19,935 nucleotides of DNA from contig DGWI01000016.1 of assembly GCA_002396085.1 (NCBI GenBank), positions 1-19,935 on the forward strand, read 5' to 3'. Positions 1 to 6,433 of the stretch are shown here, one piece after another. Below the pieces are notes generated by a model. It saw nothing but the letters and a program-made list of their open reading frames with translations, was not told the DNA's origin and did not search any database. The translations under genes and the position numbers were made by a program. Numbering within the stretch: the stretch's first letter is position 1; each line of letters begins with the position of its first letter. Source of the DNA: Porphyromonadaceae bacterium UBA4262. GTDB lineage: Bacteria; Bacteroidota; Bacteroidia; Bacteroidales; Muribaculaceae.

Positions 1-1285
1 GGATAGCAGGATAGATCATCATGGGATTGTAGTACTTCTCGCCATTGATCTCGTTGGCCAGTTCACCAGGATTGACATCGGTGATCTCCTCGTACATGTC
101 GAAGAGGTTGCCATAGCGCTGGCGAATCACGTCGATACCCAGGCGGTTGATGGCCTCGCTGAAGTCGAGGAACACGGCCTTGCCAGTGTTGTTGACACCG
201 TAACCCTTGTCGCAACGCTCCTTGGCGGCGCGGCTAGCCACGTCGCGAGGCACGAGGTTACCGAAGGCGGGATAACGGCGCTCCAGATAATAGTCGCGGT
301 TCTCCTCAGGAATGTCACTACCCTTGATTTGGCCAGCCTGCAACTTCTTGGCGTCCTCGATGTCCTTGGGCACCCAGATACGACCATCATTACGCAGCGA
401 CTCGCTCATCAGCGTCAGTTTCGACTGCTTGTCGCCATGCACAGGGATGCAGGTGGGATGAATCTGAACATAAGCGGGATTGGCAAACCATGCGCCCTTG
501 CGATAGCAAGCCATTGCGGCCGAGCAGTTGCAGGCCATGGCGTTGGTCGACAGGAAGTAGGTGTTACCATAGCCACCAGTTGCGATGACCACAGCATGAG
601 CGGCGAAACGCTCCAGTTTGCCAGTAACCAGGTTGCGGGCGATGATACCGCGTGCACGGCCGTCGATGATGACCACATCGTGCATCTCATAGCGGTTGTA
701 ACTCTTGACCTTGCCCATCTGGATCTGACGGTTCAGGCTCGAGTAAGCACCCAGCAACAACTGTTGTCCGGTCTGGCCCTTGGCATAGAATGTACGGCTC
801 ACCTGGGCACCACCGAACGAACGATTGGCCAACAGACCTCCATACTCACGTGCAAAGGGGACACCCTGTGCCACACACTGGTCGATGATATTGTTTGACA
901 CCTCAGCCAGACGATAGACGTTGGCTTCACGTGCACGATAGTCACCACCCTTGACGGTGTCGTAGAACAGACGGTAGACCGAGTCTCCGTCGTTCTGATA
1001 GTTCTTGGCAGCATTGATACCACCCTGTGCGGCAATCGAGTGTGCACGGCGGGGTGAATCCTGGATGCAGAAGTTGAGCACATTGAAGCCCATCTCGCCC
1101 AGAGTAGCAGCTGCACTGGCACCTGCCAGACCCGTACCGACAACGATGATGTCGAGGCGGCGCTTGTTGGCGGGGTTCACCAGTTTCTGGTGTGCCTTAT
1201 AGTTTGTCCACTTCTCGGCCACGGGACCCTCGGGAATCTTTGAGTCAATCATGGGCTGAGCAGTCTTGTTGATAGTTTCTTCCAT
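1..1285 (-). CDS. sdhA: Fumarate reductase/succinate dehydrogenase flavoprotein subunit (partial, C-terminus outside window)
   Basis: Catalytic subunit that interconverts fumarate and succinate with covalently bound FAD, on the cytoplasmic face of the inner membrane. About 428 residues are present; the gene has no stop here because it runs off the left edge. Visible: an ADP-binding GTGLAG motif at residues 50-55 after a beta strand (DIIVV), the HSIAAQGGINAA segment whose His82 is the expected FAD attachment site, the HPT substrate-binding motif at 276-278 (HPTC here), and PRD at 346-348, where Arg347 matches the family's catalytic proton-donor arginine. The start ATG at 1285 gives the N-terminal extension (MEETINKTAQ) before the FAD fold. 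It lies 35 bases downstream of the cytochrome b stop, so the two are cotranscribed. The iron-sulfur subunit sdhB is expected just beyond position 1. Direction of catalysis in the cell cannot be told from sequence; in gut anaerobes it is usually fumarate reduction. Confidence 0.96.
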   Translation of the reverse strand, partial: MEETINKTAQPMIDSKIPEGPVAEKWTNYKAHQKLVNPANKRRLDIIVVGTGLAGASAAATLGEMGFNVLNFCIQDSPRRAHSIAAQGGINAAKNYQNDGDSVYRLFYDTVKGGDYRAREANVYRLAEVSNNIIDQCVAQGVPFAREYGGLLANRSFGGAQVSRTFYAKGQTGQQLLLGAYSSLNRQIQMGKVKSYNRYEMHDVVIIDGRARGIIARNLVTGKLERFAAHAVVIATGGYGNTYFLSTNAMACNCSAAMACYRKGAWFANPAYVQIHPTCIPVHGDKQSKLTLMSESLRNDGRIWVPKDIEDAKKLQAGQIKGSDIPEENRDYYLERRYPAFGNLVPRDVASRAAKERCDKGYGVNNTGKAVFLDFSEAINRLGIDVIRQRYGNLFDMYEEITDVNPGELANEINGEKYYNPMMIYPAI

Positions 1286-1320
1286 TGTTCTAAAAGATTT
1301 TTAAAGGTTAATACTCAGCA

Positions 1321-1977
1321 TCAGATGGCAAAGAACCAAGTGAAATAGCAAGCCTCGATGGCAAACAGACCCATCACAATCGTAGCCCACCAGAGGCCGA
1401 TGCACTTGAAGCGCTCAATCCACTTGTCGTTGGTGGTACCCAACGTCTGGAATGCACTCCAGAAGCCGTGAGTGATGTGGAACCAGACGGCGCAGAAGCC
1501 AATCAGATAGACCGGCAGCACCCACAGTTGGCTGAATGCCTGACCCAGTGCTTCCTTGCCACTCAGGGGATAGTCACCCATGATTTCGGGCAACTGCATC
1601 TTGGCCCAGAATTGGAACAGGTGCAGCACCAAGAAGCAGGCCACGATGATGCCCAGCACCAGCATGTTCTGCGATGCCCACTCGACGGTGGCAGGCTTCT
1701 TTGACACCTCGTATGCGTTGGTGCCACGAGCCTTGCGGTTCTGCATCGACAGCCAAAAGGCAAAGATGATGTGAATCACAAATCCACCGGCGAGAATAGC
1801 AGTACCCACCAGCGCATACCAGTTGGCACCAAGGAACTCGCATACGGCCTCATAAGCGTCAAACGAGATGAGGGCCACTGCATTCATCAGCGCGTGGAAT
1901 GTTAAGAATAGGATCAAGAAAAGTCCGGTGACACTCATCACCACTTTTCGTCCTACAGAGGAATTAGTTAACCACAT
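1321..1977 (-). CDS. sdhC: Succinate dehydrogenase/fumarate reductase cytochrome b subunit
   Basis: Integral membrane anchor of the complex. It carries two haems b and exchanges electrons between the menaquinone pool and the iron-sulfur subunit. The 218-residue protein has five hydrophobic segments (about residues 12-35, 54-77, 104-124, 150-170 and 193-216), as in the single-subunit Wolinella/Bacillus-type anchors. Histidines suited to haem ligation lie within them: His28 in FHALMN, His69 in VIHIIF, His119 in LHLFQF, and His167/His170 in WFHITHGFW. Start ATG at 1977 yields the typical short amphipathic N-terminus (MWLTNSSVGRK). It is the first gene of the operon; the flavoprotein follows after 35 bases. 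A candidate promoter lies about 250 bases upstream, so the heptamer array at 2011-2145 would fall in its leader. Confidence 0.95.
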   Translation of the reverse strand: MWLTNSSVGRKVVMSVTGLFLILFLTFHALMNAVALISFDAYEAVCEFLGANWYALVGTAILAGGFVIHIIFAFWLSMQNRKARGTNAYEVSKKPATVEWASQNMLVLGIIVACFLVLHLFQFWAKMQLPEIMGDYPLSGKEALGQAFSQLWVLPVYLIGFCAVWFHITHGFWSAFQTLGTTNDKWIERFKCIGLWWATIVMGLFAIEACYFTWFFAI

Positions 1978-2010
1978 AAGTAAAAATTTAGTTATTAATT
2001 GATTATTTAA

Positions 2011-2145
2011 GTTACGAGTTACAGGTTACGAGTTACGAGTTACGAGTTACAGGTTACGAGTTACAAGTTACGAGTTACAGGTTACGAGCTACGAGTTACG
2101 AGCTACGAGTTACGAGCTACGAGCTACGAGTTACAGGTTACGAGT
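2011..2145. repeat. Tandem heptamer array, 19 units of GTTACGA type
   Basis: Nineteen uninterrupted 7-base units plus a trailing GT fill this stretch exactly. Ten units read GTTACGA, four GTTACAG, four GCTACGA and one GTTACAA; no unit has an insertion or deletion, and variants are limited to the second, sixth and seventh bases. The GCTACGA variants cluster in units 12-17. The array starts 33 bases upstream of the sdhC start codon. The 7-base period is out of frame with codons and there is no ORF across it. It is most simply a slippage-prone tandem repeat; a structural or regulatory role is possible because it probably lies in the sdh leader. Confidence 0.97.
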
Positions 2146-2437
2146 AAACATGTTGCAAGTCGCTAGCACTGGTGCTCCGCGCACAATGATGGCGTCCAAA
2201 ATTGCCCACGGCACAAACAATTTGCAAATTTACCGCAAAAAATCGGGATGCACAAGCGTTGCGCCCAAAAATCACAAAAAATACCATCTTACCCCTCAAA
2301 TAGATGCGTTCTTGTGGCCTGAAGATTGATTGTCGTGTGCATTAATCAATAACAGATAGCACATGATGTGCCGCACCCCTCACCCTTGAACGGGGAGAGG
2401 TCGGTTAAGGTGTTGGCTAGAGGCATTCGTCATGCCT
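2146..2437. other. Intergenic stretch with small inverted repeats
   Basis: No coding region recognised. It holds the sdh promoter candidate with the 12-base palindrome AATTTGCAAATT (2219-2230), a 7-base inverted repeat ATTGATT/AATCAAT (2325-2331 and 2344-2350), a near-perfect palindrome GCACATGATGTGC (2359-2371), and a CCCCTCACCC...GGGGAGAGG patch (about 2376-2400). That patch resembles dispersed intergenic inverted repeats common in bacteria. Nothing else is evident. Confidence 0.5.
2225..2256 (-). promoter_or_regulatory. Candidate promoter of the sdh operon
   Basis: On the minus strand, CTTG (2256-2253) is followed after exactly 20 bases by TAAATTTG (2232-2225). This matches the Bacteroidetes -33/-7 pattern TTTG-N19-21-TAnnTTTG with one mismatch in the -33 box. 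Transcription would begin near 2217 and give a leader of about 240 bases that includes the heptamer array. The perfect palindrome AATTTGCAAATT (2219-2230) overlaps the -7 box and could be an operator. Weaker alternatives closer to sdhC, such as TAAATTTT just upstream of its start, cannot be excluded. Confidence 0.42.
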
Positions 2438-2441
2438 CTAG
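2417..2441 (-). terminator. Perfect 10-bp hairpin at the end of the mini-ORF
   Basis: CTAGAGGCAT and ATGCCTCTAG pair perfectly around a 5-base loop. The TAG stop codon of the 33-residue ORF sits in the stem. There is no T-run directly after the stem on either strand, so it is not a textbook intrinsic terminator. It may instead protect the mRNA 3' end or be a factor-assisted stop. Confidence 0.4.
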
Positions 2442-2539
2442 TTGAGCAGCACATAGGCTCCCACCAGCAACATCACATACATGACACCCCTGAAGATGTC
2501 AAAGTATAAACGGATTCTATTGGCGTGTTCGTTGTCCAT
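2438..2539 (-). CDS. Putative 33-residue single-pass membrane mini-protein
   Basis: Too short for ordinary gene calling. ATG at 2539 opens a 33-codon frame ending in TAG at 2438. The product begins MDNEHANRIRLYFDIFRG, polar with several charges, and continues into the hydrophobic run VMYVMLLVGAYVLL before a final Asn. That is the layout of a single-pass membrane mini-protein with its basic residues just before the helix. Support beyond the frame: a promoter-like TTTG-N20-TATGTTTA about 40-70 bases upstream, and a perfect hairpin starting at the stop codon. It is transcribed divergently from the phosphate transporter. I do not recognise a family. Function is unknown; regulators or stabilisers of larger membrane proteins often look like this. 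It could also be a chance frame. Confidence 0.5.
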   Translation of the reverse strand: MDNEHANRIRLYFDIFRGVMYVMLLVGAYVLLN

Positions 2540-2576
2540 AACAGAAAAGTAGTTATCATTAAATTCAGGTGCAAAA

Positions 2577-2608
2577 TAAACATATAGTTGTTTCAGATTG
2601 ATAACAAA
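2577..2608 (-). promoter_or_regulatory. Candidate promoter of the mini-protein gene
   Basis: On the minus strand TTTG (2608-2605) is separated by 20 bases from TATGTTTA (2584-2577), one mismatch from TAnnTTTG. Predicted start of transcription is near 2570, about 30 bases ahead of the ATG at 2539. Confidence 0.4.
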
Positions 2609-2644
2609 CCAGTGACAATAATGTAACGTAACAATATTTTCATC

Positions 2645-2683
2645 CGGTTGTAATCGATGTGAAACAACCGATGACTAATTTTG
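2645..2683 (+). promoter_or_regulatory. Candidate -7 box and flanking inverted repeat of the phosphate transporter gene
   Basis: TAATTTTG (2676-2683) fits TAnnTTTG exactly and lies 30 bases before the ATG at 2714. No good -33 TTTG is found at the usual spacing. Instead a 7-base inverted repeat, CGGTTGT (2645-2651) and ACAACCG (2664-2670), brackets the -33 position. A weak -33 bracketed by an inverted repeat is what one expects of a regulated promoter. The operator role is inference. Confidence 0.38.
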
Positions 2684-2713
2684 CAGCACAAAACTCAATA
2701 GAATATCCATCGT

Positions 2714-4960
2714 ATGGAAACAATTTACCTCATTATCACAGCATTTCTGCTGATATTGGCCGCCATCGGCCTGTTTGTTGGAGTGAGTAATGACGCAGTC
2801 AATTTCCTGTCATCGGCCATCGGTGCCCGGGCGGGGAAATTCCGCACAATCCTGGTCATAGCATCGATAGGCGTTCTGGCTGGAGCCATGATGTCGGCAG
2901 GCATGATGGACGTGGCACGCCATGGCATCATGCAACCCACCAATTTCTCGTTTCGAGAGGTGATGATTGTTTTTCTGGCTGTCGTGACCACCAACATCAT
3001 CGTGCTCGACCGCTTCAACGACCTGGGATTGCCCACATCGTCGACCGTGACTCTGGTCTTCGGGCTACTCGGGGCTACGTTCATCCTGGCTGTAGCCAAG
3101 ATCCATGCCAACCCATCGCTGTCACTGTCGATGTTGATAAACACCGACAAGGCATTGTCACTGATTATAGCCATCTTTGCCAGTGTTGCCATCGCATTTG
3201 TCTGCGGACTGGTGGTTCAGTGGCTGTCTCGCATGATCTTTACTTTCAATCTGCGTGGCAGCAGTTGCCTGATTCACGGCATCTTCGGTGGTGTGTCGTT
3301 CACCGTGCTAGCCTACTTTATCTTCATCGAGACGCTATCCAGTTCACCACTCGTTGCCGATAGTTTGAAGGTTTGGATCGATACCCATACAACGATGCTG
3401 CTGGCTTGCACATTGGTGGTGGCAACAATCTTGTCATCCTTGCTAAGCCGCTTCAAGGTCGACGTACTGCGCATCGTAGTGCTGAGTGGCACCTTTGCGC
3501 TGGCCATGGCCTTTGCAGGCAACGATCTGGTCAACTTCATCGGCGTGCCACTTGCTGGCCTAGATTCTTATCTAGACTGGTCGTCGCATGGAGCCACCGA
3601 CATTAACACCTATATGATGAGCACATTGGCACAGTCAGCTCGCTCGCCATTTGTCTTTCTGGCCATTGCCGGTGTGCTGATGATTGTGGCCATGACCACA
3701 AGCAAAAAGGCTCATCATGTGGTGCAAACCTCGGTGGACCTAAGCCGTCAGGACGAAGGCGACGAGATGTTCGGCACCTCGCATGCAGCCCGCAGCCTGG
3801 TGCGCGCAGTGCAAGACGGCAGCGACCGTCTGCGTCACGCCGTGCCCAAGGCTGTGATAGCCACCATCGACCGCCGCTTTGACAAGGAGGCCAGCCATCT
3901 TGAGGACAATGCTGCATTCGACATGCTGCGTGCCGCCATCAACTTGGTGCTCTCGTCGGCACTCATCATCGTGGGCACTAACTACAAGTTGCCATTGTCG
4001 ACGACCTACGTCACTTTCATGGTAGCAATGGGCACCAGCCTCGCCGACCGCGCATGGACACGCGACAGCGCAGTCTATCGCGTCACGGGTGTGCTGAGTG
4101 TAATTGGTGGTTGGCTCATCACTGCGGGCATTACCTTTGCCGCATGTGCACTGGTGTGCGCGCTCATGCACCTGGGCGGCATCCTGGTGATGATGGCCAT
4201 GATGGCAGTTGTAATCTACACGCTGGTGCGCAGCCACATACGCTTCGGCAAGCGCAAACAAGAGACCCATCAAGAGCAACTCTACAATTTGATGATGCGC
4301 AACCGCGACCCCGAGATTGTATGGGACTTGCTGCAGCGTCACATCAGCCAAACGCAGTCGGCAGTGTGCCGCTTCACACTCCAGCATTATGCCCAGATCC
4401 TCGACGGACTGGCTCACGAAAAGGTGCGTTTGCTGCGCGATGTGGGTAGGAACCTGCGACGCCAGCAGGACGAACTCAAGCGCACACGGCGCAAAGAGTT
4501 CCTGAGTCTGCGACGCATACCCCGTAACATAGCCCTTGAGCGCAACACATGGTTTCACCTGGGTGCCAACAGCAATCAACAGTACATCTATACGCTCAAG
4601 CGCATGCTGGAGCCGGTCAAGGAACATGTCGACAACAACTTCAGCCCACTGCCGCAAGCATACCTCAATGAGTTCGCCCCCATGCGTCACACCATCACCG
4701 AACTGATGGAGGAGACGGTCAATATGCTGGAGAGTCGTGACTTCAAGAATTACAAGTCGGTCATGAGCCAAGCCGACAAGTGCAAGGACGACCTGTCTCA
4801 ACTGCGCGAGCACCTGATTGACACGATGCAGGTTTCGGACAAGACATCAACCTACAAGACTGCACTCATCTACCTGACCGTGCTGCAAGAGAGCCAAGAG
4901 ATGCTCAGCATCATGAGGCATCAACTGCGAGCAGCCCAGAAACTCCTCACACGAGCCTGA
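2714..4960 (+). CDS. PiT-family inorganic phosphate transporter with C-terminal helical domain
   Basis: Probable low-affinity, ion-coupled uptake of phosphate across the inner membrane. The 748-residue protein has the two inverted PiT halves. The first shows the signature region SNDAVNFLSSAIGARAG (residues 25-41) and GLPTSSTVTLVFG (about 105-117). The second shows GTNYKLPLSTTYVTF (about 421-435) and GTSLADRAW. A charged cytoplasmic stretch (about 337-400) splits the halves. After the last membrane segments (to about 505) come some 240 residues of charged helices (e.g. HEKVRLLRDVGRNLRRQQD). These resemble the PhoU-like helical bundles that accompany or are fused to PiT proteins in Bacteroidota. 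Family members in other phyla are usually 330-530 residues, so the length is accounted for by the loop and tail. ATG at 2714 immediately precedes a hydrophobic helix. The ion used (H+ or Na+) cannot be decided. Confidence 0.88.
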   Translation: METIYLIITAFLLILAAIGLFVGVSNDAVNFLSSAIGARAGKFRTILVIASIGVLAGAMMSAGMMDVARHGIMQPTNFSFREVMIVFLAVVTTNIIVLDRFNDLGLPTSSTVTLVFGLLGATFILAVAKIHANPSLSLSMLINTDKALSLIIAIFASVAIAFVCGLVVQWLSRMIFTFNLRGSSCLIHGIFGGVSFTVLAYFIFIETLSSSPLVADSLKVWIDTHTTMLLACTLVVATILSSLLSRFKVDVLRIVVLSGTFALAMAFAGNDLVNFIGVPLAGLDSYLDWSSHGATDINTYMMSTLAQSARSPFVFLAIAGVLMIVAMTTSKKAHHVVQTSVDLSRQDEGDEMFGTSHAARSLVRAVQDGSDRLRHAVPKAVIATIDRRFDKEASHLEDNAAFDMLRAAINLVLSSALIIVGTNYKLPLSTTYVTFMVAMGTSLADRAWTRDSAVYRVTGVLSVIGGWLITAGITFAACALVCALMHLGGILVMMAMMAVVIYTLVRSHIRFGKRKQETHQEQLYNLMMRNRDPEIVWDLLQRHISQTQSAVCRFTLQHYAQILDGLAHEKVRLLRDVGRNLRRQQDELKRTRRKEFLSLRRIPRNIALERNTWFHLGANSNQQYIYTLKRMLEPVKEHVDNNFSPLPQAYLNEFAPMRHTITELMEETVNMLESRDFKNYKSVMSQADKCKDDLSQLREHLIDTMQVSDKTSTYKTALIYLTVLQESQEMLSIMRHQLRAAQKLLTRA

Positions 4961-4983
4961 ATGGCCAACTGAGGATGGTTCCA

Positions 4984-5015
4984 TTTGACCGATTGAAGCA
5001 AAAGTTGTAACTTTG
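4984..5015 (+). promoter_or_regulatory. Consensus Bacteroidetes promoter of the RNA methyltransferase gene
   Basis: TTTG (4984-4987), 20 bases, then TAACTTTG (5008-5015): both boxes and the spacing match the Bacteroidetes consensus exactly. Transcription would start about 5022, leaving a leader of only about 10 bases. It places this gene in its own transcription unit even though it lies just 71 bases after the transporter. Confidence 0.62.
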
Positions 5016-5031
5016 CGCGCAAAACACGACG

Positions 5032-6414
5032 ATGATGGAACTGAAAAAAGAATTTGTCGAGATGCTGCGGCAGGCACTGCCCGATGAGGCCGAGGCTCTG
5101 TGCCGCGCCATCGCTGGGACCGAGCCGAGCGTGAGTGTGCGTGTCAATGAGGCAAAAGGCGCGACCGTGCCCGATGGTGCAGCCCGTGTGCCCTGGTGTG
5201 AGGCTGGTTTCTATCTGGATGAGCGACCGGGTTTCACCTTCGACCCTATGCTACATGCCGGACTGTACTATGTGCAGGATGCGTCATCGATGTTTCTCCA
5301 TCATGTCATCAAGCACCTGATCAACAAACCTGTGCGCTACTTGGATCTGTGCGCCGCACCAGGTGGCAAGACAACCGCTGCGCTTCAAGCCCTGCCAGCA
5401 GGATCGCTAGTCGTTGCCAACGAGATTGTGCCCAACCGCGCCCGTGCACTGGCCGACAACGTGATGCGCTGGGGCTCGCCACATGCCGTGGTCACGTGTA
5501 ATGCTCCGGCACAGTTGGGACGGCTGACACATCTGTTCGATGTGGTAGCCACCGATGTGCCATGCAGCGGCGAGGGAATGATGCGCAAGGACGACGAGGC
5601 TGTGGCGCAGTGGTCACCAGGCCTCGTGGAGCAGTGCGCTGCCCGCCAGCGCGACATCCTGCACGACATCTGGCCAGCCCTGCGCCCCGGCGGACTTCTC
5701 ATCTACAGCACCTGCACCTATAACCGACAGGAGAACGAACTGATGGTCAAGCACCTCATCGACGAGTATGGTGCCGAGCCTGTCGAAGTAATTGTCAAAG
5801 AATCGTGGGGCATCGCCCCCGCCATGGGATGCGACCTGCCATGCTACCGCTTCATGCCCCATCGTACACGAGGCGAGGGTCTGTTCATGGCAGTGCTGCG
5901 CAAGCCCGACGGGGCACGGCAGTCGCTGCGCGTCAAGAGGAACACTTCAGGCAAGGGCGGCACCCTGCCCAGAGATGTGCGCGACTGGCTCGTCAACACC
6001 CAAGAATATGACTTGAGCCTGCAAGGCGATGATGTGATTGCCAACCCCAAGGTGCATGCCGATGCACTGGATGCCCTGCGCAGTGCATGCCATGTCATCT
6101 ACTCGGGTGTGACACTGGGCACCCTCAAGGGCAAGAATTGTGTGCCACACTTGTCATTGGCATTGAGCACCGCGCTCAACCGCGCTGCCCTGCCCCAATG
6201 CGACATCGACTACCCTGCAGCACTGGCCTACCTGCGCGGCGAGGCCATCATGGTCGATGCTCCACGCGGCTATGTGCTGCTCACCTACCATGACAAGCCC
6301 CTCGGTTGGGTCAACAATCTGGGCAACCGTGCCAACAATCTTTACCCCAAAGGACTGCGCATCGTCAGCAAAAACAATCCCGACCACGCGCCCAGCGTAG
6401 TCGGGATGAGATGA
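5032..6414 (+). CDS. rsmF: RsmF-like rRNA (cytosine-C5)-methyltransferase, NOL1/NOP2/Sun family
   Basis: Transfers a methyl group from S-adenosylmethionine to C5 of a cytosine, probably in 16S rRNA. The 460-residue protein opens with the N-terminal RNA-binding segment (SVRVNE, FDPMLHAGLYYVQDASSMF, residues 35-88). The methyltransferase core follows: SAM loop LCAAPGGKT (106-114), DVPCSGEG with the product-release Cys178, and YSTCTYNRQENE with the catalytic Cys228. The tail (GYVLLTYHDKPLGWVNNLGN...) matches the C-terminal RNA-recognition part of RsmF-type enzymes, so the gene is complete. ATG codons at 5032 and 5035 are both possible; they differ by one Met. A consensus promoter lies just upstream. 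Its last 15 codons overlap the intrinsic terminator of the convergent protease gene. RsmF is the best family name, but the exact target base is inferred. Confidence 0.9.
   Translation: MMELKKEFVEMLRQALPDEAEALCRAIAGTEPSVSVRVNEAKGATVPDGAARVPWCEAGFYLDERPGFTFDPMLHAGLYYVQDASSMFLHHVIKHLINKPVRYLDLCAAPGGKTTAALQALPAGSLVVANEIVPNRARALADNVMRWGSPHAVVTCNAPAQLGRLTHLFDVVATDVPCSGEGMMRKDDEAVAQWSPGLVEQCAARQRDILHDIWPALRPGGLLIYSTCTYNRQENELMVKHLIDEYGAEPVEVIVKESWGIAPAMGCDLPCYRFMPHRTRGEGLFMAVLRKPDGARQSLRVKRNTSGKGGTLPRDVRDWLVNTQEYDLSLQGDDVIANPKVHADALDALRSACHVIYSGVTLGTLKGKNCVPHLSLALSTALNRAALPQCDIDYPAALAYLRGEAIMVDAPRGYVLLTYHDKPLGWVNNLGNRANNLYPKGLRIVSKNNPDHAPSVVGMR
6370..6406 (-). terminator. Intrinsic terminator of the protease gene, embedded in the rsmF coding end
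   Basis: On the minus strand TCCCGAC-T-ACGC, loop TGGGC, GCGT-G-GTCGGGA forms a 12-pair stem with one internal U-G pair, followed directly by TTGTTTTT. It lies 28 bases past the stop of the 6434-8650 gene. Because only 19 bases separate the two convergent stops, the whole hairpin sits inside the last codons of the methyltransferase gene. Confidence 0.75.
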
Positions 6415-6433
6415 ACATCTATCGCAAGGAGAC

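Noticed and set aside
329..898. 189-codon plus-strand frame inside the flavoprotein gene
   Set aside because: It is the antisense of the clear fumarate reductase flavoprotein frame, which is open over the whole of 1-1285.
845..935. CACGTG cores (also near 5494 and 11730) as full parS sites
   Set aside because: Only the 6-base core or slightly more matches; the TGTTT/AAACA outer arms are missing and the sites are inside coding sequence.
2011..2145. CRISPR array
   Set aside because: The repeat unit is 7 bases with no spacers; it is a simple tandem repeat.
2370..2412. CCCCTCACCC...GGGGAGAGG...AAGGTG patch as an intrinsic terminator or mobile repeat
   Set aside because: Pairing is interrupted and there is no T-run. 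It resembles a degraded dispersed repeat, but without a genome search it cannot be called.
3740..4813. 357-codon open frame on the minus strand opposite the phosphate transporter
   Set aside because: It mirrors the strongly supported PiT gene. Its product is a Val/His/Gln/Ala-rich sequence with no family motif, as expected of an antisense shadow in GC-rich codons.
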